Origin: Auritidibacter ignavus
GTDB taxonomy: Bacteria > Actinomycetota > Actinomycetes > Actinomycetales > Micrococcaceae
Assembly (NCBI RefSeq): GCF_003703835.1
Contig: NZ_RDQR01000001.1
Coordinates: 124,001 to 188,000, forward strand
Direction of reading: 5' to 3'
DNA: 64,000 nucleotides
Shown piece by piece: positions 55,183-64,000 of this stretch; position 1 is the stretch's first letter, and every line of letters begins with the position of its first letter. Position numbers and translations under genes: made by a program. The notes beneath the pieces are model-generated. The model searched no databases. It was given only the letters and a program-made list of their open reading frames with translations, and was not told the origin of the DNA.

Positions 55183-58100
55183 TTACACCCCGGTGGTGTT
55201 TTGAACCAACTCGAGGTTGGAAACGCCCTGGGGTGTTTTTGTGACCCGGATACGGGTCGGAATTTGGTGTTTCATCGATTCCACGTGAGATACCAACCCG
55301 ATGGTGCGACCATCATCGCCCAATCCGTTGAGGACCTCCATGACTTGCTCTAAGGTTTCGGAGTCCAGAGATCCAAACCCTTCATCAATGAACAACGTGT
55401 CCATCGTGATCCCGCCGGCCTCGGCTTGAACTGTGTCGGCCAACCCCAGCGCGAGAGCCAAGGAGGCCATGAAGCTTTCGCCACCGGACAGTGTCGCTGG
55501 GGCGCGGTAGGTGTCATTGAGGTGGTCGCGGACCTGAAGATCGAGCCCGGATTTCCCGCGGGATTGGCCAGCATCATCGTGTTCCAGGCTGTAGCGGCCC
55601 TGTGTCATCCGCTCCAAGCGTTCTGAAGCTGCCGCAGCGACTTTCTCCAAGCGCCCGGTCAGCACATAACTACCCAGTGACATCTTGTAGGAGTTCTCCC
55701 CCTGACCCCGCACCACCTTGAGCAGATCGTCAAGTTGCTGGTGCTTCTCTGCGACCTCGGCGGTTTGACTGGAGCGTTGGTGTAGCTCGGTGGTTTCAGC
55801 GGTGACCTGTTGGTGGGCGTGTTCGACGGTCCCGCGACGCGAATCGGCGGCCTGCCGGTTGCGAATGGTCTCCTCCAGTTGCTGCCGGTGGGCGCTCAAC
55901 ACTTGTTGACTCGGTAGCGGGTGTTCCTCCGGGTCGTTGTGGTGCTGGGCGAGTAAGTCCAGGCCATGGACGACGTGCTCATGCTCTGCCAACTCGGCTA
56001 ATCGTGCCGACTCAGCGTCCCAGTCGGTCACTTGTTGTTCGGCTTCGGTCACCGAGCGATCCTCCATCACCGCTGCCGTGATGGCCTCCACGGAGCTGGC
56101 ATCGATGGTCAGTCGGTGAGTCTTCACGTGTTCTTGAGCTTGTTTCAGCGCAAGGTCTCGGCTGGTGATGGCCTGATCTCGTCGTGCCACCGCGACACCA
56201 AGTTGGTCGAGGCGCTGGCTGATGGCGGCGACGAGTCGATGCGCTTGCTCGGTGTGGTCCTGTAGCTCACTCACCGAGGCATAGGAACCCAGCGCCTTGT
56301 GCAGTTGCTCCTGGAGCTTCTCCTGTCGTTCTCGTTGCGCTTCGAGGGTTGTCGCGGTTGCGGTTCGTTGTGCTTCCAGATCGGGAAGCATGGTGGTGAT
56401 CTTCTCGATGGCCTGTTCGGCACGCTGTTGGTCCTGAACCAGCTGACGATAGCGTTGTACGTCCTTTCGGAGCTGCACCACGTGTTCCTTCGCCTCATCT
56501 CTGGTTTGGCTGGCTTCCTCGGGGGTCACACCTGAACTTGCTGCCAGCAACCTTTCGTGCTCGTCGCGAGCCGCCTGAAGCACCTTGTCCTGTTGCACGC
56601 GGGCTGTGTGCAGCTCGTCAGCACGCTGACGGGCTTGTTCCACGCGGTGTTGCGAAATCTCTTCGAGCCCCTGCCCCTGGGCGGGGGCCGGGTGCTCGAT
56701 GGAACCGCAGACCGCACAGGGCTGTCCCTGAACCAGTTCTTCGGCCAACAGCTCGGCTGCAGCATCCAGGCGTGCCTGCACCAGCCGCTGATAGGTATCC
56801 ACCGCCCGCTGTGCTTGATCTACCGCATCGTGATGCTTATGTTGCTCTTCGCTAAGTGTTTTCTTCGCGGTCTGCCTCGCTCGAGCGGCTGTTAGTGCTG
56901 TTTCGGTCTGCTGGTGGCGTTGTTCTGCGGCTTCCAATCGTTCCTCAGTGCCGTGTAATTCCTCCAGGTTTCCGGCCAGTTCCCTCAGTTGACCCGCCAT
57001 CTCTTCGCGCTTGTTTTTGCGAACCTGAAGGGTCTCGTCGAGCTCCTCGAGCTCGCGCTCACCTCCGGTAATGCTGTCTGCCAGTTCCCTGATCTCACGT
57101 GCTTGCTGGTGTCGGTCCGAGAGCCGGTCTACCGCCCGGTCGGCTTGTCGCTGCACGTCATTCCATCCCTGCCTCAATGCCTGCAGGCCGGCATCCGACT
57201 CGCCGAGGTCATCCAGATGGTCTGCAAACTGTGCCACACCGAGCTCTGCCGCGCGCGCCCAGGTCTGGATCAGCGGATGATCTTGCCCAGCGGTGAAGGT
57301 CTCAGCGAGCGCCTTCGCTTGATCCTGAACCACCTGAGCGGTTCTGCAGACCGCTTGGACGGCACGCCACACCGGTTCGGCCACGCGATGAGCAGCCAGT
57401 TGCTGTGTGACAAGACTGATCTGCTCCCGCTGGTGCTCGTGTTGGTTGCGTCGCTGGTGATACGAGGTGGCTTGGTCCAAGCAGGTGAGATCACGGGTGA
57501 TCGTCTCGACTCGCTGTCGAAGGGTGTTTTCTGTTGTAGAGAGTTCTTGTTGCCGGTGGTGGGCTGAGGCCACTAAACCCGCCATCGTCTCGGTCGCCCG
57601 TGTCGCCAGCGTCTCATCGTCCAATTCTTCAGCGCTTTCCGGAGCCTGGTTCTCAGCCCACCAAGCCTCCTGCGTCAAAGCCGAGATGGTAGTGATCACA
57701 TCGTGACGCAACGATGTGATCCGATCGGTTTCAGACCCGAGGTGGTGCTCGAGTGCGTCGCGTTCGTCTTTGAGAGCGTCTTCCACTTGCTCGAACCGGG
57801 CAGTGTCGAACAGTTTGCGTAAGAGCGCCTGGCGTTCGCTCGAACTGGCGTGCAAAAACGCCGCAAATTCTCCCTGTGGGAGCAGGATCACGCGCATGAA
57901 CTGCTCGGCGGTGAGCCCCAGCACCGCATTCATCAGCTGACCGGCTTCATCGGCTCGGGTGGTCACCTCACGCCAGGCGCCGTGCAACAGTTCTGACACA
58001 CTGACAGTGGAGTTTTCTTTCACCACACCGTTCTTGGCCCGTTTCGAAGGGCGCTGATAACTCGGCGAGCGCGTGATAAGAAACCGCCGCTCAGCCACCG

Positions 58101-58347
58101 AGACGTCTAAGACCACTTCCGGCCGGGTGGAGGATCCGGCCAGGGTCGAGTGCAGTGAGTCGGTTTTCCGTTCGCCGGGTACGGTACCGTACAGCGCGAA
58201 GGTTAAGGTGGCTAGGATGGTGGATTTTCCCGACCCGGTGGGGCCATCCAGCAAAAACAATCCGGCCTGGTTGAGCCGGTCGAATTCGATCACCTCGCGC
58301 TGGGCAAAGGGACCGATGGCTTGAATTTCGAGGCGGTGGATTCTCAT
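55183..58347 (-). CDS. sbcC: Exonuclease SbcC (SMC-like ATPase subunit)
   Basis: A 1054-residue Rad50-like protein of the SbcCD nuclease that opens DNA hairpins and ends. FLLDGPTGSGKSTILATLTF is Walker A near residue 40; long heptad-rich coiled coils (about 180-500 and 590-880) surround a zinc hook QPCAVCGSIEHPAP near residue 545; the C-terminal ATPase half has LSGGESFMASLALALGLADT and Walker B DTLFIDEGFGSLD. It is fused in translation to sbcD: its ATG overlaps the sbcD stop (ATGA). Confidence 0.96.
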   Translation of the reverse strand: MRIHRLEIQAIGPFAQREVIEFDRLNQAGLFLLDGPTGSGKSTILATLTFALYGTVPGERKTDSLHSTLAGSSTRPEVVLDVSVAERRFLITRSPSYQRPSKRAKNGVVKENSTVSVSELLHGAWREVTTRADEAGQLMNAVLGLTAEQFMRVILLPQGEFAAFLHASSSERQALLRKLFDTARFEQVEDALKDERDALEHHLGSETDRITSLRHDVITTISALTQEAWWAENQAPESAEELDDETLATRATETMAGLVASAHHRQQELSTTENTLRQRVETITRDLTCLDQATSYHQRRNQHEHQREQISLVTQQLAAHRVAEPVWRAVQAVCRTAQVVQDQAKALAETFTAGQDHPLIQTWARAAELGVAQFADHLDDLGESDAGLQALRQGWNDVQRQADRAVDRLSDRHQQAREIRELADSITGGERELEELDETLQVRKNKREEMAGQLRELAGNLEELHGTEERLEAAEQRHQQTETALTAARARQTAKKTLSEEQHKHHDAVDQAQRAVDTYQRLVQARLDAAAELLAEELVQGQPCAVCGSIEHPAPAQGQGLEEISQHRVEQARQRADELHTARVQQDKVLQAARDEHERLLAASSGVTPEEASQTRDEAKEHVVQLRKDVQRYRQLVQDQQRAEQAIEKITTMLPDLEAQRTATATTLEAQRERQEKLQEQLHKALGSYASVSELQDHTEQAHRLVAAISQRLDQLGVAVARRDQAITSRDLALKQAQEHVKTHRLTIDASSVEAITAAVMEDRSVTEAEQQVTDWDAESARLAELAEHEHVVHGLDLLAQHHNDPEEHPLPSQQVLSAHRQQLEETIRNRQAADSRRGTVEHAHQQVTAETTELHQRSSQTAEVAEKHQQLDDLLKVVRGQGENSYKMSLGSYVLTGRLEKVAAAASERLERMTQGRYSLEHDDAGQSRGKSGLDLQVRDHLNDTYRAPATLSGGESFMASLALALGLADTVQAEAGGITMDTLFIDEGFGSLDSETLEQVMEVLNGLGDDGRTIGLVSHVESMKHQIPTRIRVTKTPQGVSNLELVQNTTGV

Positions 58348-59540
58348 CGGAGATTAGCGTCCCTTCCCTCACGGCCTACCTGTTCCAAGGCTTGGCTGAT
58401 CCAGTGTTTTTCTGCCTGGGAGGCTGGGCGACCCCGGACATGGTCGATAAAGTCGGTCACCACGTCCAGGTCGGTGGTGGCCGATGCCAACCGTTTGGCG
58501 TAGGTCAATTGCCGGGTCGGCGGGTTCCCGGAGGGGGCTAGTATGAAGTTCAACAGGTCCGGGAACCGTTGTTTCAGTCGCTGATAGGCCCGTGGCGGTC
58601 GTTGCTCATCGGTAACGGTGATTTGGCACCAGGCGTCTTCGGCCCAGGTGTGCTCGGGGTTGTCCAGCAGGTCGTCAATTTCACCGGTGAGCCGGGCCAG
58701 CTTCTTCCCGGCGCTGAGGTCAACGGGTTGAATATCGGTGACGCGGTTCTGCCCAGTGGTGATCACCCACGCTCCTTTGGTGTGATCCGCCTCGGAAAAG
58801 GAGTAGGCCACCGGGGAACCGCTATAGCGCACCGCGGGGGAGATCGTCTGTCGCCCGTGGAGGTGCCCGAGCGCAGCGTAGTCGAAGCCGTCGAAGATAC
58901 TGGCCGGAACCTGGCCGAGGGTGCCCACAGTGGTTTCGTCATGATGGGCACCGATGTCGCGCTCAGAATCAGATCCGGTACCACCGGCGGCAAACAGGTG
59001 CGCCATCACCACGTGGGCGGCCTGATCGCGCCCGAGGTGCTGTTGGCTTTCTTGGGCCTGGCGGATGTCGTTGACGGCGGCCTGGATGACGGCGGTGTGC
59101 TGGGGTTCGACGCCCCAGTGCCCGGCGGAGGTCCCGGGGTCCAGATAGGGAATCCCCCAGATCGCCACGGTGCCACCGTCGGGATCCTCGAGCACCACCG
59201 GGTGGGTGATATCAGCAATTTGGGTGCGAAAGTGAACCCCGGAGGCCCGCATGAGCTCGCGGCCAAAGCCTAACCGAATGGAGGAATCGTGGTTGCCGGA
59301 GGTCAACACCAGTTCCGCTCCGGTCTCCCGTAGTGTGGCGAGGCCGGCATCCAGCGTGCGGACCGCATCGGCGGCCGGCAGGGCACGGTCATAGATATCA
59401 CCTGAGACGACCACCGCCGCAATTCCGTGCTGAACCACAATCTCGGCCAGTTGCTCCAGAGCACGCTGTTGGACCGGTAACATGCCGGTGCCGTGAAAAC
59501 TCCGACCAATGTGCCAGTCCGAGGTATGAAGAATTCGCAT
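58344..59540 (-). CDS. sbcD: Exonuclease SbcD (Mre11-like nuclease subunit)
   Basis: A 398-residue metallophosphoesterase. MRILHTSDWHIGRSFHGTGM contains the metal-binding Asp and His; VVVSGDIYDRALP, LTSGNHDSSIRLGFGREL and VMAHLFAAGG complete the metallophosphoesterase motifs, with GHLHGRQTISPAVRYSGSP in the capping region. The length is normal. Divergent from the ADP-ribosylglycohydrolase gene, 87 bases away. Confidence 0.96.
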   Translation of the reverse strand: MRILHTSDWHIGRSFHGTGMLPVQQRALEQLAEIVVQHGIAAVVVSGDIYDRALPAADAVRTLDAGLATLRETGAELVLTSGNHDSSIRLGFGRELMRASGVHFRTQIADITHPVVLEDPDGGTVAIWGIPYLDPGTSAGHWGVEPQHTAVIQAAVNDIRQAQESQQHLGRDQAAHVVMAHLFAAGGTGSDSERDIGAHHDETTVGTLGQVPASIFDGFDYAALGHLHGRQTISPAVRYSGSPVAYSFSEADHTKGAWVITTGQNRVTDIQPVDLSAGKKLARLTGEIDDLLDNPEHTWAEDAWCQITVTDEQRPPRAYQRLKQRFPDLLNFILAPSGNPPTRQLTYAKRLASATTDLDVVTDFIDHVRGRPASQAEKHWISQALEQVGREGRDANLR

Positions 59541-59627
59541 GAGCCCAGCCTATGGTGCATGTCTGGACAAGATAAACTTTCCGATGTGTGTGCTTTATCC
59601 TCCACTGACCCCGGCCCCGATCCACAC

Positions 59628-60674
59628 ATGCCTGATCACGGTGCGGTGACCGCAGCGGACAGGATCCGGGCGACGTTGCATTCCGGAGCTGTCGGGGATG
59701 CATTGGGGTACCGATGTAGCTGGGAACAGGGCACCAAGAGCTCATCGTCTCCGCTGGCGATCTCCGATGACACACAGATGAGCCTGTACGTCATGGACGG
59801 GCTATTGGAGGTCATGGAGTGGGCCGCTGAGGGATCGGCCGCCGACCCGCCCGCCACCGTCTGGCTGGCCATGTTGCGCTGGTACCGAAGCCAGCGCGGA
59901 GATTTTCCCGAAGACACTCCCCGACCACTGTTGCGCTGGATTGATGCAGACGATCAGCCATTGGGCCACGAACGGCACCCAGACCCGGTATGTTTATCCG
60001 GACTGGAACATACCCAGATGCGGTTGATCAACCGTGTGGCGAATCCGGACGCGGTGACCGCCACCGCGGTGTCCCGGGCCAGCGGGTATGCGATGTTGCC
60101 AGATATTGATCACCGTCTGCGGATCTCCTTGGTTCGCCAAAGCGTAGTACTCACCCACGGGTCCACGACAGCCTGGGTATCGGCTGCGGTCTTCGCCCTG
60201 ATACTGACCGAGCTACTGGCGGGATCCGATCTTGACCGTGCGGTGCACCAAGCACTGAAGTACCTGCGACAAGAGAACTCCGTGGAGGAACAACTGAGCG
60301 CGGTGTTAGCACAGATCGGTCGCTACACCGAACAGCCCACGTTGAACCCAGGTCGCGATGCTGACCATCCCCAGCGTGTTCCCGCCGATCGTGTGCTCGC
60401 CTGCGCACTCGGGATGGTGGCAACCAATCCGTCGGGTTCGCTCGGCGTGCTGGCTGATCAGCTCTTCGACTGTCTCGGACAGGCGCCGCACGAGGATCTG
60501 TCCACCCTGGGGAGCATCGCCGGGCAACTACTCGGCGCCCGTGACGGGCACTTACCCCACCACCGCCGCAGCGATCTGGAATCGGCGCTCGCGGCCGATC
60601 AGGTTGCAGTCCTCGACGAGATGGCGACCCGCTGGTTGAAATTCACCGAACCACTCCCGGAAACGACAGGTTAG
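59628..60674 (+). CDS. ADP-ribosylglycohydrolase family protein
   Basis: A protein of about 348 residues of the family that removes ADP-ribose from proteins or dinitrogenase reductase. The first metal/ribose site ATLHSGAVGDALGY and AISDDTQMSLYVMDGL are clear; VLTHGSTTAWVSAAVFALIL matches the central helix. The C-terminal metal motif usually reads GDSDSTGSIAG but here is HEDLSTLGSIAGQLLGA, keeping only some acidic residues, so metal binding and activity may be altered. Start chosen at ATG 59628 because family members begin near that point; ATG 59559 would add 23 residues. No Shine-Dalgarno is evident. Confidence 0.82.
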   Translation: MPDHGAVTAADRIRATLHSGAVGDALGYRCSWEQGTKSSSSPLAISDDTQMSLYVMDGLLEVMEWAAEGSAADPPATVWLAMLRWYRSQRGDFPEDTPRPLLRWIDADDQPLGHERHPDPVCLSGLEHTQMRLINRVANPDAVTATAVSRASGYAMLPDIDHRLRISLVRQSVVLTHGSTTAWVSAAVFALILTELLAGSDLDRAVHQALKYLRQENSVEEQLSAVLAQIGRYTEQPTLNPGRDADHPQRVPADRVLACALGMVATNPSGSLGVLADQLFDCLGQAPHEDLSTLGSIAGQLLGARDGHLPHHRRSDLESALAADQVAVLDEMATRWLKFTEPLPETTG

Positions 60675-60721
60675 TGTCAAGCCCCTCTCGGGCCGGTCAT
60701 CGCTCGAGGCGGGCACGACCG

Positions 60722-61756
60722 CTAGCTGGTGTGGGCCGGCCAGACGTAGTCCAGCATCTGGAGAAATTCGGGCTCGGTGACAATAGTGATCGACTGACCG
60801 GTCTCATTGCGGTGTAGCACCTCACGCATTTTCTTATGGGTACGAGCCGGGTGCCGGGAACGCGCCTGCAGGTCATGGGAGCGGAAGCCGTCGCCGACCA
60901 CCAGCATGGTGGTCGACCCGTTGACGCGGCTAGCAGTGTGGGCCCCGTAGGTGGCCGCTCGGTTCTTGGCCTCCTGACGCGAGATCCCCAGATTCCCGGT
61001 GAAGACCACGTGTTGGTCGAAAAGCGGGTGATGCGGATCGGCGGCTGTATTGGGTTCGGGATTATCGCCCTCATCGGGCCAGTGCAACAGGTCCGGCATC
61101 TCATCAGCAGCGGTGATGACCCGGGAATCAAAGACCGACCCCATCCGCTGGGCGTGCCGGGTGGCCCGAGACAGCGGCTCGCCGGGCTGTTTAGCCGTCA
61201 GCTGGCGCAGTCCGACCCCGGCGCGTTCCATCAGGTCCGCGACGCTGTCGGCCTGTAGCCGACGGGCACAATCGATCACGATCGCAGCGCAGGCTTCGGC
61301 ATCATCCAAGGCGTGGTGGTGGACGGTGAGATCGAAACCGGCTTCGGCCGAGGCCGAGGGTAAGGCATGGGAGGCCAGCTGGTAAACCTTCCGCGACAGC
61401 ATCAGCGTGCATCCGTAGGTGATGGCCGGCACCGGTCTCAAGGAGACTTCCATGCCGGACTCGATGACTCCCAGATCAAATCCGGCGTTGTGGGCGAACA
61501 CCGTATCGGTGCCGATGAACTCCATCAGCCCCTCCATGGCATCACCGAACCGCGGGGCATGGGCCACATCCTGGGTGGTGAGCTGGTGAATGCGGGTGTT
61601 GCGCGGATCGAACCGGTCATAGCCTTCCGGTGGCCGCAATAGTTGGTAGTTGCGGGCCACCACCTTCCCGTGGCGAACCCGCACCATCCCGATGGAGCAG
61701 GCTGAGCCCCGAAAACCGTTGGCCGTTTCGAAGTCGATGGCGGTGAAGTCGATCAT
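60722..61756 (-). CDS. DnaQ-like 3'-5' exonuclease with C-terminal BRCT domain
   Basis: A 344-residue protein with two domains. Residues 1-170 form a DEDDh exonuclease: FTAIDFETANGFRGSACSIG (ExoI), VFAHNAGFDLGVIES (ExoII) and HHHALDDAEACAAIVIDCAR (ExoIII with the His). Residues about 245-340 form a BRCT module (HPLFDQHVVFTGNLGISRQE, then NGSTTMLVVGDGF). This combination occurs in actinobacteria and suggests proofreading or repair linked to DNA-damage signalling; the exact role is unknown. Its ATG overlaps the rdgB stop as ATGA. Confidence 0.9.
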   Translation of the reverse strand: MIDFTAIDFETANGFRGSACSIGMVRVRHGKVVARNYQLLRPPEGYDRFDPRNTRIHQLTTQDVAHAPRFGDAMEGLMEFIGTDTVFAHNAGFDLGVIESGMEVSLRPVPAITYGCTLMLSRKVYQLASHALPSASAEAGFDLTVHHHALDDAEACAAIVIDCARRLQADSVADLMERAGVGLRQLTAKQPGEPLSRATRHAQRMGSVFDSRVITAADEMPDLLHWPDEGDNPEPNTAADPHHPLFDQHVVFTGNLGISRQEAKNRAATYGAHTASRVNGSTTMLVVGDGFRSHDLQARSRHPARTHKKMREVLHRNETGQSITIVTEPEFLQMLDYVWPAHTS

Positions 61757-62427
61757 GATTGGCTCAGCACCCGCAGGATATGGGGTAGCAAGGCCTCGAA
61801 AGCCCGGCCTCGGTGAGAGATCGCGTTTTTCTCCTCAGGGGAGAGTTCCGCGGCGGTGCACTGATAACCGTCCGGGATAAAAATTGGGTCGTAGCCGAAT
61901 CCGCCGCGCCCCGTAGCATTGGTGGCCAGCTGGCCCTGCATGACGCCGTGTGCAACGTGGGTTTGTCCGGCCGGGGTGGCCAGTGAGGCCACGCACCGAA
62001 AGTGCGCGCCACGGTGCTCGGCCGGAATATCGCAGAGCTGAGCCAGCAAGAGATTCAGGTTGGCGGTGTCATCCCCGTGGGTTCCTGACCAACGGGCCGA
62101 AAAAATGCCGGGAGCACCGTTGAGCACGTCCACGCATAACCCGGAGTCATCAGCGATAGCAACCAGTCCGGTGGCCTGGGCGATCTCACGAGCCTTTTTC
62201 AGCGAGTTCTCGGCGAAGGTGACCCCATCTTCCACCACGTCTGGGGCGCCGGCGGTGGTAGCATCAATAATCTGGGTTTCGACATCGAGGTCCAGCTCTG
62301 GGTGCGTGCTCAGCCCAGTGGCGATCAGCTGACGCAGTTCAGTGAGCTTCCCGAGATTATGAGAGGCCAACACGAGCACCGGATCACGGTTCGATCGCGC
62401 AGCTGTGGATGCGGAGGTGGCGCTCAC
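61753..62427 (-). CDS. rdgB: XTP/dITP diphosphatase (RdgB/HAM1)
   Basis: A 224-residue pyrophosphatase that removes inosine- and xanthosine-type triphosphates. [17 protein letters not shown] holds the SHNxxK motif; [40 protein letters not shown], and [18 protein letters not shown] follow. It starts with GTG 62427, overlapping the rph stop by 4 bases. rph-rdgB is a common pair. Confidence 0.95.
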   Translation of the reverse strand: MSATSASTAARSNRDPVLVLASHNLGKLTELRQLIATGLSTHPELDLDVETQIIDATTAGAPDVVEDGVTFAENSLKKAREIAQATGLVAIADDSGLCVDVLNGAPGIFSARWSGTHGDDTANLNLLLAQLCDIPAEHRGAHFRCVASLATPAGQTHVAHGVMQGQLATNATGRGGFGYDPIFIPDGYQCTAAELSPEEKNAISHRGRAFEALLPHILRVLSQS

Positions 62428-63170
62428 TGGACTCCGGCCTCCTGCAGTGCCTGGCGCTGGATTTCTGCCAGCTCGGTGGTTCCGGCTACCGCCAGGTCCA
62501 GTAGCGTGTTCAGCTCGTCCCGGTTGAACGGCTGGTTTTCGGCGGTCCCTTGGATTTCCACGAAGTCACCGGATCCGGTGACCACCACGTTCATGTCGGT
62601 ATCGGCCCGGGAGTCTTCCGGGTAGGGCAAATCCAACATGGCGACCCCGTCGACCACGCCAACCGAGATGGCGGAGATGGAATCTGTCAGCGGATTGTGT
62701 GCTGCGGGGATTAGTCCCTGGGATTTGCCCCAGGACACCGCTTGGGCCAGGGCCACATAGGCGCCGGTAATCGAGGCGGTACGGGTGCCACCATCGGCCT
62801 GCAACACATCACAGTCCAGTACGATGGTGTTCTCGCCCAGCACCTTCCGGTCGATGATGGCCCGCAGGCTCCGACCAATAAGTCGCGAGATTTCGTGGGT
62901 TCGGCCCCCTATCTTGCCTTTGACCGATTCGCGAGTGGAGCGCTGACTGGTGGCGCGCGGTAACATCGCGTACTCGGCGGTGACCCAGCCGGTGCCCTGG
63001 CCTTTCAGCCACGTCGGGACACCTTCGGTCAGCGAGGCGTTACACAACACGACGGTTTCACCGCACCGAATCAGCGCCGAGCCTTCGGCTTGGGTGGACC
63101 ATCCGGTCTCAATGGTGATCGGGCGCAGTTGATCAACGCGACGACCATCGGCTCGCTGCTGAGTGCTCAC
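62424..63170 (-). CDS. rph: Ribonuclease PH
   Basis: A 248-residue phosphorolytic exoribonuclease that trims tRNA 3' ends. [60 protein letters not shown] and [20 protein letters not shown] are diagnostic. Start chosen at GTG 63170 ([10 protein letters not shown]) to match family N-termini; an in-frame ATG at 63242 would add 24 basic residues and is less likely. Coupled to rdgB. Confidence 0.94.
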   Translation of the reverse strand: MSTQQRADGRRVDQLRPITIETGWSTQAEGSALIRCGETVVLCNASLTEGVPTWLKGQGTGWVTAEYAMLPRATSQRSTRESVKGKIGGRTHEISRLIGRSLRAIIDRKVLGENTIVLDCDVLQADGGTRTASITGAYVALAQAVSWGKSQGLIPAAHNPLTDSISAISVGVVDGVAMLDLPYPEDSRADTDMNVVVTGSGDFVEIQGTAENQPFNRDELNTLLDLAVAGTTELAEIQRQALQEAGVQ

Positions 63171-63249
63171 AGCAACATCACGTCCTTTTCTTGCCTTATT
63201 TGGCCTTATTCGGGCCCCGCGCAGGGGGCTGTCTGTGTTCACGTCGGTC

Positions 63250-64000
63250 TCAGACGGTGTAGGTCACTCCCGAGACCGCCACCGCTAAGGGCCCGGCAAA
63301 GCTACGACGGGCTTCTTCGGCGACAGTCAGCGGATCGTTCCACACCGGCAGGTGGGTGAGCAATAGCCGGGACACGTCAGCGCGATGGGCCATCTCGCCC
63401 GCGCGCTGACCGGTCAGGTGCACCCCCTCAATCCCGTCATCACGACCTTCTTGAAAGGCTGCCTCGCACAGGAAAATATCGGCGTGATCGGCTGCTTCCA
63501 CCAGCTCATCACAGGTGTCGGTATCGCCGGAATAGGTCAGCGCCGACCGCACGGTGTCGCCGCCAATGTGCTCTTCGGCCTCAATGCGAATGGCGTAGGC
63601 CTCATCAATCGGGTGACGCACCGGATAGGGGGTGATCGTCATCGGTCCCAGCTTCACCGGGACCCGACTCTGCCAGTGCTGAAAATCAAATTCTTCGTGC
63701 ATCCCCGGGTCCAGGTCGAGCCCGTAGGCGATAGCCATCCGATCAGCAGTGGCAGCCGGCCCCCAGACGGGAACCCGTCCGGCCCGCCAGCCGGAGGGAT
63801 CCCACCGGATCGCCACATGCATGCCACATAAGTCCATGCAGTGGTCCGGATGCAGATGCGAGAGACAAATCGCGTCCACCTCGTCCAACGAGATGTAGCG
63901 TTGCAAGGCACCTAAGGCGCCGTTGCCCAGATCCAGCAGGATGCGATATTTCTTCGGGTTGCCCTGTTCGTCGACACCTTGGGCCGAGACCAGGTAGCAC
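63250..64000 (-). CDS. Metallo-beta-lactamase-fold hydrolase (5' end outside window)
   Basis: The open frame enters from beyond 64000 and ends at 63250, giving about 250 residues of the C-terminal part. [20 protein letters not shown] precedes [15 protein letters not shown], the HxHxDH metal motif; [20 protein letters not shown] supplies the next aspartate and [10 protein letters not shown] the last histidine. It resembles the MBL-fold hydrolase next to rph in many actinobacteria, where the family is often compared with RNase Z or cyclic nucleotide phosphodiesterases. The function is not established. Confidence 0.85.
   Translation of the reverse strand, partial: CYLVSAQGVDEQGNPKKYRILLDLGNGALGALQRYISLDEVDAICLSHLHPDHCMDLCGMHVAIRWDPSGWRAGRVPVWGPAATADRMAIAYGLDLDPGMHEEFDFQHWQSRVPVKLGPMTITPYPVRHPIDEAYAIRIEAEEHIGGDTVRSALTYSGDTDTCDELVEAADHADIFLCEAAFQEGRDDGIEGVHLTGQRAGEMAHRADVSRLLLTHLPVWNDPLTVAEEARRSFAGPLAVAVSGVTYTV

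Overview
The window looks like chromosome of a moderately GC-rich actinobacterium of the order Micrococcales, Micrococcaceae-like. The genus cannot be fixed from sequence alone. Support comes from the GC-rich codon use, the gene order coaD-rsmD-recG-DAK2 and murA-plsC-gpsA-ddl, an IclR-type regulator divergent from leuCD, SAM-IV-type riboswitches, DUF3515, and several promoters placed for leaderless mRNAs. No transposase, integrase, phage gene or CRISPR array was seen.

0-15 kb is mostly housekeeping on the minus strand: coaD (cut by the window edge), rsmD, recG, a DAK2/FakA-like kinase, ddl, gpsA, plsC, murA, leuD, leuC and thiL. Plus-strand genes here are an aminotransferase, a DUF3515 lipoprotein and the leu-cluster IclR regulator. 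15-29 kb is a large amino-acid block on the minus strand. It holds tRNA-Glu, tRNA-Gln, gltX, a fumarylacetoacetase-family hydrolase, ilvE, leuB, metG, serA, ilvC, ilvN, ilvB and ilvD. The ilvBNC unit is preceded by a textbook attenuator whose 9-residue leader peptide carries Leu-Val-Val-Val and seems to be read from a leaderless transcript.

29-44 kb is the most distinctive part: an organosulfur-acquisition region next to tRNA-Lys. It has three different luciferase-like flavin monooxygenases, a complete peptide/nickel-type ABC transporter (lipoprotein, two permeases, fused double ATPase), a YeeE/YedE (thiosulfate-permease family) protein, and two trans-sulfuration/sulfhydrylation enzymes. Two SAM-binding riboswitches of the SAM-IV / SAM-I-IV type control the monooxygenase-transporter operon and the metY-like/metB operon. 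The simplest model is that, when SAM is low, the cell imports an unidentified organosulfur compound, cleaves its C-S bond with FMNH2-dependent monooxygenases, and feeds the sulfur to homocysteine and methionine synthesis.

44-46 kb holds a wrecked cell-surface protein gene of the Rib/YPDG-repeat type, with a signal-peptide start, several frameshifts and a nonsense codon in its C-terminal anchor. 46-64 kb returns to general functions: a bile-acid/sodium-symporter-family transporter, a small membrane protein, a P-type cation ATPase, a DUF308 protein, a Bcp peroxiredoxin, tRNA-Leu, a Tat-exported solute-binding protein, malate:quinone oxidoreductase, SbcC-SbcD, an ADP-ribosylglycohydrolase-family protein, a DnaQ-like exonuclease fused to BRCT, RdgB, RNase PH and a metallo-beta-lactamase-fold hydrolase cut by the right edge.
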